Of a stretch of 61,877 nucleotides of DNA, positions 25,138 through 31,951 are shown piece after piece. The position numbers were made by a program, and so were the translations under genes. The notes under the pieces were generated by a model. That model was not told the DNA's origin and ran no database searches. It worked only from the letters and a program-made list of their open reading frames with translations. The first letter of the stretch is position 1, and each line of letters starts with the position of its first letter. Origin of the DNA: Gemmatimonadota bacterium (GTDB lineage Bacteria > Gemmatimonadota > Gemmatimonadetes > Gemmatimonadales > GWC2-71-9); NCBI GenBank assembly GCA_003220935.1, contig QHTT01000089.1, positions 1 through 61,877 on the forward strand, given 5' to 3'.

Positions 25138-25571
25138 CGGCGGGAGGCCGGTTGTTGGCCGTGGACTGGGGCGAGCGCCGCATCGGCCTCTCCCTGTCCG
25201 ACGAAACGCAGAGGCTCGCTCAGCCGCTCACCACCCTCACGCGCCGCGCCGGCAAGCGCTTCCCGATGCGTCAGCTGTGCACGCTGCTCGAGCAGCACGC
25301 CGTGGCCGGCGTGATCGTCGGCTTGCCGCTCGACGAGCAGGGCGAGGAGGGGGCGCCGGCGCGGGCCGCGCGCGAGCTCGCGGCCGCGATCGGCCGCCAG
25401 ACTGGACGGCCGGTGGAGTTGTGGGACGAGCGCATGACCACGGCGCGCGCGCTCCAGGCAGTGCGCGAAATGGGAGGCTCGGCCCGGGGTCGCAAGGGGG
25501 ACGTCGACGCGCTGGCCGCGACGCTGCTGCTGCAGCACTATCTGGATGCGCGGCGGGGATCCGCCACTTGA
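25134..25571 (+). CDS. ruvX: Holliday junction resolvase-like protein RuvX (YqgF)
   Basis: The 145-aa protein has the RNase H-like signature [17 protein letters not shown], with the catalytic Asp, the central [13 protein letters not shown] and the C-terminal [16 protein letters not shown]. YqgF proteins act in 16S rRNA processing and possibly in recombination. The GTG at 25134 overlaps the rho stop, and its own TGA overlaps a TTG that opens mltG. A ruvX-mltG order is common in bacteria, which supports both calls. Confidence 0.92.
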
Positions 25572-26552
25572 GAACGCGAAACGCGGAAGTCGGAACGCGG
25601 AACAGAGCAGGGAATGTCGAGCGCCTGTTCCGGCTTCCGCGTTCCGCGTTCCGCGTTTTGTTCGCGGGTGCCCTCGCGGCCTGCGGGCGCTCCGACGGCC
25701 CGCGGGTCACCGTGACCATTCCGGCCGGCGCCACCCTCGACGCCACCATCGACTCGCTCGCCGCAAACCGGGTGCTCAGCCATCCCGGCTCGTTTCGGCT
25801 GTACGCGAAGGTGCGCGGGCTCGGGGGGTCGCTAAAGAGCGGCGTCTACCTGCTGCGGCAGGGCGAGTCGTGGGGCGAGGTCGTGGCCACGCTCGAGCGC
25901 GGGCGCGGAGTCGAGCAGCGCTTCACGGTGCGGGAGGGCCTGCGGCTCGGCGAGGTCGCGGACCTCGCGCGTGCTCAGCTCCGAATTCCGCGAGACTCGT
26001 TCCTCGCGGCCGCGGAAGACTCCGTGCTGCTCGCCGGGCTAGGGTTGCCTGGTCCGCGTGATGACGCACCAGTTCGCCGAGCAGTGGGGCCCCGAGTGGC
26101 AGGTCCGCCTCGATTCCCTCCACTTCTCGCGCCACGAGCTCGTCACCCTCGCGTCGATCATCGAGGCGGAGGTGCGCTACGACCCCGACCGGCCGTTCAT
26201 CTCCGCCGTGTACCACAACCGGCTGCGGCGAGGGATGCGGCTCGAGGCGGACCCGACCGTGAGCTACGCGTACGGCCGGCGCCTGAAGCGGGTGTGGGAG
26301 AAGAACCTCGCCGTGCGCTCGTCCTACAACACCTATCTGCACGCCGGGCTGCCGCCGGGTCCGATCGCGCAGCCCGGGCGCGCGAGCCTCGCGGCGGCCC
26401 TCTATCCGGCGGATGTGCCGTTCCTCTACTTCGTGGCGCAGAGCGACGGCAAGCACATCTTCTCCGCCACGTACACCGAGCACCTCGCCGCGATCCGGCG
26501 CGTCAAGGAAATGCGGCGCGCAACGCGCGTGTCGCAGCGGCCGGCTCGCTAG
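25568..26552 (+). pseudogene. mltG: endolytic transglycosylase MltG, frameshifted with internal deletion
   Basis: The first part starts at a TTG at 25568 that overlaps the ruvX stop and runs through a lipobox-like GALAAC to VTIPAGATLDATIDSLAANR and GVEQRFTVREGLRLGEVADL. It ends at about 26050 in LAGLGLPG. The second part, in another frame, begins at VRVMTHQFAEQWGPEW. It holds the catalytic Glu motif LVTLASIIEAEVRYDPDRPF and LPPGPIAQPGRASLAAALYP, to a stop at 26552. The expected segment around EGYLFPDTY between the two is missing. The 3' end overlaps thiE by 50 bp, convergent. MltG cuts nascent peptidoglycan; this copy as written would be inactive. Confidence 0.75.
25573..25657. repeat. heptamer hairpin, family A (AACGCGG units)
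   Basis: The left arm (25573-25605) is four 7-bp units of AACGCGG or close variants followed by AACAG. The right arm (25625-25657) is its near-perfect reverse complement. The loop is 19 nt. The whole element lies inside the start of mltG and is translated. A second copy with the same phase and arm length is at 50616-50703. Confidence 0.8.
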
Positions 26553-27126
26553 CGCTCCAAACGGCTGCGCTCACCGCCACCCCCGCCGCCGCGGCGTGCG
26601 CCAGCGCGCCCGCGTTCGCCGCCGTGATGCCGCCGATCGCGATGACGGGCACCCCGGCGGGCGCGAGCCGCGCCAGCGCCGCGAACCCTTCCAGGCCAAG
26701 CGGCGGCCCGGCGTCGGGCTTGGTGGTCGTGGCGAAGCACGGGCCGACGCTCCAATAGTCGGCGGGCCAGCCCTGGACCCGGGCCGCTTCAGCGGACGAG
26801 CCGACGGAGATGCCCAGGAGGAAGCCGGGCGGCACGTGGGGCCTGAGCCGGTCGAGCGGCGGGTCCTCCTGGCCCAGGTGGGCGCCCGCCGCATTCGCCG
26901 CGAGCGCGACGTCCACCCGGTCGTTCACGATCACGGGAACGCTCAGGGCACCCACCAGCGCCCGAGCCAGGGTCAGCACGTCGCGCGGCGCGGCGTCCTT
27001 GAGGCGCACCTGGATCATCGTCGCCCCGCCGGCCAGCGCCCGGCGGCACGCCTCGATCGGGTCGCGCCCCTTGAGAAGCGCGGCATCCGTGATCACCATC
27101 AAGCGCAACAAAGCCTCGAGTGCCAT
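26503..27126 (-). CDS. thiE: thiamine-phosphate synthase ThiE
   Basis: The 207-aa TIM-barrel protein reads LRLMVITDAALLKGRD, GGATMIQVRLKDAAPRDVL, VPVIVNDRVDVALAANAAGA, HLGQEDP, GISVGSSAEAARVQGWPADY, GPCFATTTKPDAGPPLG and VPVIAIGGITAANAGAL. These are the ThiE substrate and pyrophosphate sites. It joins HMP-pyrophosphate and thiazole phosphate to thiamine phosphate. The start is ATG at 27126 (internal alternative 27099). The first start shares CATG with the divergent aroH start. Its 3' end overlaps mltG by 50 bp. No other thi gene or TPP riboswitch is visible. Confidence 0.93.
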   Translation of the reverse strand: MALEALLRLMVITDAALLKGRDPIEACRRALAGGATMIQVRLKDAAPRDVLTLARALVGALSVPVIVNDRVDVALAANAAGAHLGQEDPPLDRLRPHVPPGFLLGISVGSSAEAARVQGWPADYWSVGPCFATTTKPDAGPPLGLEGFAALARLAPAGVPVIAIGGITAANAGALAHAAAAGVAVSAAVWSASEPAAATRALRAAFP

Positions 27127-27499
27127 GAGCAAGACTCTGCGTGGACTGCGCGGCGCGACGACCGCCACCGCGAATACGAGCGAGGCGATCCTGGACGCGA
27201 CCGCCGAGCTGCTGCGGGCGCTGCAGCACGCCAACGGCTTCAAGCCGGAAGATGTGGAGAGCGCAATCTTCACGTCGTCGCCCGACTTGACTGCCGAGTA
27301 TCCCGCGCGCGCCGCGCGCGGCCTCGGCTGGCTCGACGTCCCCCTGCTCGGCGCCGCGGAGGTGGCCGTCCCCGACGGCCTGGCGCGTTGCATCCGCGTG
27401 CTGCTGCACTTCTACACGACCAAGCCCCAGCGCGAGCTGAAACATACGTACCTGCGCGGCGCCGCAAAGCTGCGGCCGGACCGCCCGCCGTCGTGTTGA
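27125..27499 (+). CDS. aroH: chorismate mutase, AroH type
   Basis: The 124-aa protein begins MSKTLRGLRGATTATANTSE, matching the AroH N-terminus with its active-site Arg. It continues with ESAIFTSSPDLTAEYPARAA, PDGLARCIRVLLHFYTTK and LKHTYLRGAAKLRPD, the last containing the second conserved Arg region. It isomerises chorismate to prephenate for Phe and Tyr synthesis. The ATG at 27125 overlaps the divergent thiE ATG, so any promoter must lie inside thiE. It is followed 23 bp later by an envelope protein gene. Confidence 0.9.
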   Translation: MSKTLRGLRGATTATANTSEAILDATAELLRALQHANGFKPEDVESAIFTSSPDLTAEYPARAARGLGWLDVPLLGAAEVAVPDGLARCIRVLLHFYTTKPQRELKHTYLRGAAKLRPDRPPSC

Positions 27500-27522
27500 A
27501 CATCCGAGGAGGTTCGGGCGAG

Positions 27523-28602
27523 ATGCAGCCTCGAGTCACTCGGCGAGCGGGGGTCTCAGCGTTGCCGCTCCTGCTGAGTCTCGGAGCCATCGCTCGGTCG
27601 CCAGCTCAGACGCTCCGAGGTGAGTTGGTCGGAGCGACCACCGGGCTGCCGGTGGCGTTCGGACTGATCTCACTCCTCGACTCAGCGCGGCTGGAACGCG
27701 ACCGAACCGTAACGGCAGTCGACGGACGCTTCGTGCTTCGAGCACCAGGCCCCGGCGAATACCGCCTTCGCGCCCTGCGGATCGGGTACCGGCGCTGGGA
27801 CTCGCCGCCTCTGCGGCTCTCGGCCGGGGAGACTCTGGACTACCGCATCGAGATGCCGGAAGTCCCCGTGCAGCTCGCCAGCATCACGGTGGAACGGCGC
27901 AATCGTTGCCGCGTGCGGCCGGCGGAAGGGGAGTCGGCCGCGACGCTGTGGGAAGAGGTCACAAAGGCGCTGCGCGTCACTCAGGTGACGCTCGAGCGGA
28001 AGCTCTATCGGTTCCGTACGGAGACGTTTCGGCGAACCCTCGACCGGGCACTGAAGCCTCTGGAAGAGCAGCGGGACAGCGCGCTCGGGTTCGGTGGCTG
28101 GTCGTTCGTAAGTCTGCCGCCCGAGAGCCTGGCCCGCCGTGGGTTCGTGTATGACTCGACTGGTGGTCCGGTCTTCGTGGCGCCGGACATTCAGGTCCTC
28201 CTGTCGGACCCGTTTCTCGAGTCCCACTGCTTCAAGGTTCAATCACCCGCCGGCAACGACACGGCTCTTGTCGGGCTCGCATTCGAGCCGGTCCCCAGGC
28301 CGCAGCGCCGCGATATCGCCGGCGTGCTGTGGCTCGATCGTCGCACGGCGGAGCTCAGGGTCGTCGAATACCATTACACCAACCTCGACCCATGGATGCC
28401 TGGCGCGCGCGCCGGCGGTCGCGTCGAATTCCATCAATTGCCGGACGGCGCGTGGTTCATCCGCGGCTGGTCGATCACGGTCCCCATTCTACGGTTCAGG
28501 GCGGGCGCGTCGAGGGCCGACCTCTCTGGGTTCAGACAGGGGGGCGGGCAGGTCCGCGAGGTCCTAACGGCCGGAGGGCGGCCAATACTCACGTTTCCGT
28601 GA
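27523..28602 (+). CDS. secreted protein with carboxypeptidase-regulatory-like domain
   Basis: The ATG at 27523 follows a GAGGAGG site. A signal peptide (VSALPLLLSLGAIARSPAQ) precedes a carboxypeptidase-regulatory-like beta-sandwich (residues about 25-115: TLRGELVGATTGLPVAFGLI; VDGRFVLRAPGPGEYRLRAL; IGYRRW). This fold often forms the N-terminus of TonB-dependent receptors. The remaining 240 residues form an unrecognised domain (VLWLDRRTAELRVVEYHYTN; VEFHQLPDGAWFIRGWSITV) that looks like a beta-sheet lipoprotein fold, with no barrel. It likely acts in the periplasm or at the outer membrane. Its stop overlaps the next gene (GTGA). Confidence 0.78.
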   Translation: MQPRVTRRAGVSALPLLLSLGAIARSPAQTLRGELVGATTGLPVAFGLISLLDSARLERDRTVTAVDGRFVLRAPGPGEYRLRALRIGYRRWDSPPLRLSAGETLDYRIEMPEVPVQLASITVERRNRCRVRPAEGESAATLWEEVTKALRVTQVTLERKLYRFRTETFRRTLDRALKPLEEQRDSALGFGGWSFVSLPPESLARRGFVYDSTGGPVFVAPDIQVLLSDPFLESHCFKVQSPAGNDTALVGLAFEPVPRPQRRDIAGVLWLDRRTAELRVVEYHYTNLDPWMPGARAGGRVEFHQLPDGAWFIRGWSITVPILRFRAGASRADLSGFRQGGGQVREVLTAGGRPILTFP

Positions 28603-29765
28603 GCGCCGTGAGCACCGCCATCGTCTCCGCCAAGGGGGCCGCACGCTGGCAGGCGGGCCATCCGTGGATCTACCGCACGGATGTCTACGACGAGCCGCGT
28701 GATAGTGCGGGCATCGTGAGCGTCGCCGACCGGCGCGGCCGCCATCTCGGCCAAGCGCTCTACTCCCCCAAGTCCGAGATCCGACTGCGGCTGCTGACGC
28801 GCGGCCGCGAACCGATCGACGCGGGCTGGTGGGGCGGGCGAATCGCCGCCCGCGCCGCCCGCCGGGCGGGCATCGCGGCCACGGCGTACCGGATCGTACA
28901 CGCCGAGGGCGACGGCCTGCCGTCACTGGTCGTAGACCGCTACGGGCCATACGTCGTGGCGCAGCTCCTCTCGGCGGGGATCGAGCAGGCGCGCGCCGAC
29001 GTGGTCGCCGGGATCCGAACGGCGCTCGCGCCCGCAGGGCTGCTGCTCCGCAACGACGTCGCGATCCGGCGACACGAGGGGCTCCCCCTCGAGGTCGTTC
29101 CGGTGTTCGGCACCGTTCCCGACGCGGTGGAGGTCGAGGAAGACGGCATCCGCTACCTCGCCGCCCCGCGCACCGGGCAGAAGACGGGGGCGTTCCTCGA
29201 CCAGCGCGAGAACCGGGCGCTCGTCGCCAGGCACGCCGGCCCCGGCCGGGCGCTCGACTTGTTCGCGTACCATGGGTCGTTCGCGCTGCACCTGGCGCGC
29301 CGGGCCACGACCGTGACCGCGGTCGACTCCAGTGGGGAGGCGCTGGCGCGCGGCGCGGAGAACGCGAGCCTCAACGGCCTCGCCAACATCACCTGGCGCG
29401 AGGCGAACGCGTTCGACCTGGCGCGCGAACTGGAACGCCGGGACGAGACCTTCGACACCGTCGTGCTCGACCCGCCCGCGTTCGCCAAGACCAAGCAGAG
29501 CGTCCCCCGCGCGCTCGCCGGATACAAGGAGATCAATCTCCGCGCGATGCGCCTGCTGTCCTCCGGAGGCGTGCTCTTCACCTGCTCCTGCTCCTATCAC
29601 GTCAACCGCGCGGTGTTCGCGGAGATGCTCGCCGACGCGGCGCGGGACTCCGGCCGGCGGCTCGAGCTGGTCGCGCTCACGGGCGCCGGACGAGATCACC
29701 CCGAGCTTGTCAACGTCCCCGAGACGGGGTACTTGAAGGGGGTGCTGCTGCGGGCCGTTGACTAA
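28599..29765 (+). CDS. SAM-dependent 23S rRNA methyltransferase, RlmI-like
   Basis: The GTG at 28599 overlaps the preceding stop. An N-terminal PUA-like domain (AIVSAKGAARWQAGHPWIYR; GIVSVADRRGRHLGQALYSP) is followed by the EEHEE-type linker and a Rossmann methyltransferase domain. The latter shows FLDQRENRALVA, ALDLFAYHGSFALHLARRAT, TVTAVDSSGEALARGAENA, VVLDPPAFAKTK and LFTCSCSYHV. The 388-aa length matches RlmI/YccW proteins, which make m5C in 23S rRNA. The exact target base cannot be read from sequence. Confidence 0.9.
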   Translation: MSAVSTAIVSAKGAARWQAGHPWIYRTDVYDEPRDSAGIVSVADRRGRHLGQALYSPKSEIRLRLLTRGREPIDAGWWGGRIAARAARRAGIAATAYRIVHAEGDGLPSLVVDRYGPYVVAQLLSAGIEQARADVVAGIRTALAPAGLLLRNDVAIRRHEGLPLEVVPVFGTVPDAVEVEEDGIRYLAAPRTGQKTGAFLDQRENRALVARHAGPGRALDLFAYHGSFALHLARRATTVTAVDSSGEALARGAENASLNGLANITWREANAFDLARELERRDETFDTVVLDPPAFAKTKQSVPRALAGYKEINLRAMRLLSSGGVLFTCSCSYHVNRAVFAEMLADAARDSGRRLELVALTGAGRDHPELVNVPETGYLKGVLLRAVD

Positions 29766-29793
29766 ACCGGCCCGCCTTACAAGCTTGCATCCC

Positions 29794-30672
29794 ATGCCGC
29801 TTTCCCGGCCCGAGGGGCGCCCCGAGACCGCCCTCGTCCGCCGAGTCTTCATCGGCCTCCTGGTCGCCAACCTGATGGTCGTGGCGGCCAAGTTTTTCGT
29901 GGGTCTGCGCGCCGGCTCGCTCGCCATCCTCGGCACCGCCCTGGACTCGTCCGTGGACGCGCTGAACAACGTCCTCGCCCTGATCGTCGTGCGCGTAGCC
30001 GCGAAGGCGCCCGACGAGGACCACCCCTACGGACACGGCAAATTCGAGACGCTGGGCGCCCTCGGCATCGTCGGGTTCCTCTCGATCACGTGCTTCGAGC
30101 TAGTCCGCGGCGCGGTGAACGAGCTGCTGCAGGGCGCCCACCCAGTAGGTGTGACCGACTCACAGCTCGCCGTGCTCGTGCTCACACTGGGCGTCAACCT
30201 CGTGATCGCGTGGTACGAAAACCGCCGTGGCCGCGAGCTCAAGAGCGAGCTGCTCGTCGCCGACGCGGCGCACACGCGCACGGACGCGCTCATTACCGTG
30301 GGCGTCCTCATCGGCGTGCTGTTTGCCCGGCAAGGGTGGTGGTGGGTCGACCCGGCGATCGCCATCGTGGTAGCGCTGTTGATCGTGCTCGTGGCCTACC
30401 GCATCCTCGGGCGCACCGTTCCGGTCCTCGTGGATGAGCGGGCTCTCCCCACCGGCGAGATCCGGCAGACCGCGGAAGGCGTGCCGGGCGTGAAGAGCGC
30501 CTACGGAATCCGCTCGCGCGGACCCTCGGACCTGCGGTACGCCGAAGTGACGATCGCCGTCGATCGCAAGGCCGATGTCGCCGCAGCCCACGCGATCGCC
30601 GACCAGGTGGAGGAGCGCCTCAAGAACGACCTCCAGCTCCATGAGGTGACGGTGCACGTCGAGCCATGCTGA
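29794..30672 (+). CDS. cation diffusion facilitator transporter
   Basis: Chosen start ATG 29794 gives 292 aa; an earlier TTG would add residues that look non-coding. Six hydrophobic helices are visible, with the metal-site residues of helix II (TALDSSVDALNN) and helix V (DAAHTRTDALIT), and HPYGHGKFE after helix II. A C-terminal ferredoxin-like cytoplasmic domain follows (VTIAVDRKADVAAAHAIADQ). CDF proteins export Zn2+, Fe2+, Mn2+ or Co2+ in exchange for protons; the metal cannot be told here. It overlaps the next gene by 7 bp. Confidence 0.92.
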   Translation: MPLSRPEGRPETALVRRVFIGLLVANLMVVAAKFFVGLRAGSLAILGTALDSSVDALNNVLALIVVRVAAKAPDEDHPYGHGKFETLGALGIVGFLSITCFELVRGAVNELLQGAHPVGVTDSQLAVLVLTLGVNLVIAWYENRRGRELKSELLVADAAHTRTDALITVGVLIGVLFARQGWWWVDPAIAIVVALLIVLVAYRILGRTVPVLVDERALPTGEIRQTAEGVPGVKSAYGIRSRGPSDLRYAEVTIAVDRKADVAAAHAIADQVEERLKNDLQLHEVTVHVEPC

Positions 30673-31520
30673 ACGCCCTGCACGACGAACACCGCTCGCG
30701 CATCGCGCGCCGGCCGCCCCGCTCGCTCAAGCAGGAGTACCAAGAGTTCCTGTTGCAGCGCATCGAGGAGTACAAGAACAGGCTGTCGCGCGCGGAGCTG
30801 CTCGAGATCGGAGACGAAGCCGTGCGCGAGCTGGAGGAGAGCTCGGCCGGCCAGTACCTGCTCACCGAGGTGCTGTTGCTCGAGCACGTCGACCGGATCA
30901 TCGCGCGGCGGCTCCGGCTGCCTGCGTTCCCCCGCTGGCGCTCGAAGCACCGCGCGCTGCGCGCCGCGCAGCGCGAGCCGACGCACTGGGGCCTCGAGCC
31001 CGACGGCCCGCTCGTGAGCTGCGCGGCGCGGCTCGAGCCCGGCGACCTCGCCCTGGTCCTGGGCGCGGCGGCCCTGCCGGCAGCGCTGTACCTCGCGGCG
31101 CACGACGCCGAAGTGTTCCTGCTCGATCAGGACCTCGGCGCGATCGAAGCCGCCGAGGGCCGCGCCGTCACGGAGCAGCTCGCGGGCCGGTTTCAAGCCC
31201 TCGTAATCCACTGGGGCAGTTGGCTGCCCGACGTAGCGCCGAGCCTCGTCGTCCTCGACCCGGCGGCGCTCGCCCCAGCGCGTGCCCGCGACCGGAGCGC
31301 CGTCATCGCGGACCTGAAAGCACGTACGCGGCCGGGGGGCGTCCATATCGTGCTGCCGAGCCCCGCCGCGAACGAGGTGATCCCGCTCGGTCCGGAAGCG
31401 CTGCAGGCGCACTACGGCGGCTGGCTCATCACCCGCCGCCGCCGCACCAAGGCCGGAGCCGGGTTCACGGCCACGAAGCCCGAGCGTCAGGCAGACACGG
31501 CGGTGAACGTGTCGGAGTAA
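30666..31520 (+). CDS. hypothetical protein with Rossmann-like half, 284 aa
   Basis: The ATG at 30666 overlaps the CDF stop by 7 bp. The first 110 residues are helical and charged (SLKQEYQEFLLQRIEEYKNR; ELLEIGDEAVRELEESSAG). The second half looks like a SAM- or nucleotide-binding Rossmann fold: GDLALVLGAAALPAALYLAA, DAEVFLLDQDLGAIEAAEGR, VIHWGSWLPDVAPSLVVLDP, RPGGVHIVLPS. The glycine motif is degenerate (VLGAAAL), so catalytic activity is uncertain. No family is recognised. Translation should be coupled to the transporter gene. Confidence 0.7.
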   Translation: MLNALHDEHRSRIARRPPRSLKQEYQEFLLQRIEEYKNRLSRAELLEIGDEAVRELEESSAGQYLLTEVLLLEHVDRIIARRLRLPAFPRWRSKHRALRAAQREPTHWGLEPDGPLVSCAARLEPGDLALVLGAAALPAALYLAAHDAEVFLLDQDLGAIEAAEGRAVTEQLAGRFQALVIHWGSWLPDVAPSLVVLDPAALAPARARDRSAVIADLKARTRPGGVHIVLPSPAANEVIPLGPEALQAHYGGWLITRRRRTKAGAGFTATKPERQADTAVNVSE

Positions 31521-31542
31521 CCACTCCGCCGCGCCCCCCTCC

Positions 31543-31627
31543 CGTTACACGTTGCACGGCAACACGTTGCACGAGCGATCTGGTGGCAGGTCCTTTGCTT
31601 CGCGCGACGTGTAACCTGCAACGTGGG
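31543..31627. repeat. heptamer hairpin, family B (GTTACAC/GTTGCAC units)
   Basis: Units GTTACAC, GTTGCAC and a second GTTGCAC on the left (31544-31573) face GTGTAAC, CTGCAAC and GTGGGAAC on the right (31609-31629). The arms form an imperfect hairpin with 7-bp periodicity. It fills the gap between the gene ending at 31520 and the small ORF at 31640. Confidence 0.6.
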
Positions 31628-31639
31628 AACGCCCTTTCA

Positions 31640-31810
31640 ATGACAATGACCAGTCTGCCTTTAGTCTTGGACGATGAGCCCATCGGCATCATCCTGAGTG
31701 TCGGCCGACAGATGCTCCGCCCAGCCAAGATCTGGGCCTACTGCTGGTTCACCGACGAGGGCGGGGCGGACGACCACACGCACCGCCACCTGCCCGAGCA
31801 CGTCGACTAA
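31640..31810 (+). CDS. hypothetical small acidic protein, 56 aa
   Basis: The ATG at 31640 opens a frame reading LPLVLDDEPIGIILSVGRQM, RPAKIWAYCWFTDEGGADDH and THRHLPEHVD. The acidic, His/Asp-rich tail and the compact beta-like N-terminal half look like a real small protein, and a good terminator hairpin lies 12 bp after its stop. It follows a family B repeat that may contain its promoter or leader. Function unknown; a metal-binding tail is possible. Confidence 0.5.
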   Translation: MTMTSLPLVLDDEPIGIILSVGRQMLRPAKIWAYCWFTDEGGADDHTHRHLPEHVD

Positions 31811-31821
31811 GTAGGCATCGA

Positions 31822-31844
31822 GGGCCGGCACCAGCCGGCCCTTT
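31822..31844 (+). terminator. intrinsic terminator
   Basis: An 8-bp perfect stem (GGGCCGGC/GCCGGCCC) with a 4-nt ACCA loop is followed at once by TTT. It ends the transcription unit that includes the CDF transporter and the 56-aa ORF. Confidence 0.75.
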
Positions 31845-31951
31845 CAGTTGTCGCCGCTGTCGCCGCGTCGGCCCGTAGCGCTAATCGTATCTGCCAAGCA
31901 CGCCAACCACTTAGGGTTGCCGTGCGCTCCTCGCGAGTTCATCTTCCTCGC

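Noticed and set aside
25573..25657. CRISPR array
   Set aside because: The repeats are 7-bp units with no spacers, arranged as inverted arms. No cas gene or regularly spaced repeat is present anywhere in the window.
26040..26065. programmed frameshifting in mltG
   Set aside because: No slippery heptamer or downstream stimulatory hairpin is visible, and a conserved protein segment is missing, which frameshifting would not restore.
27050..27126. TPP riboswitch for thiE
   Set aside because: There is no leader: thiE's start overlaps the divergent aroH start, and no CUGAGA-type element is seen upstream.
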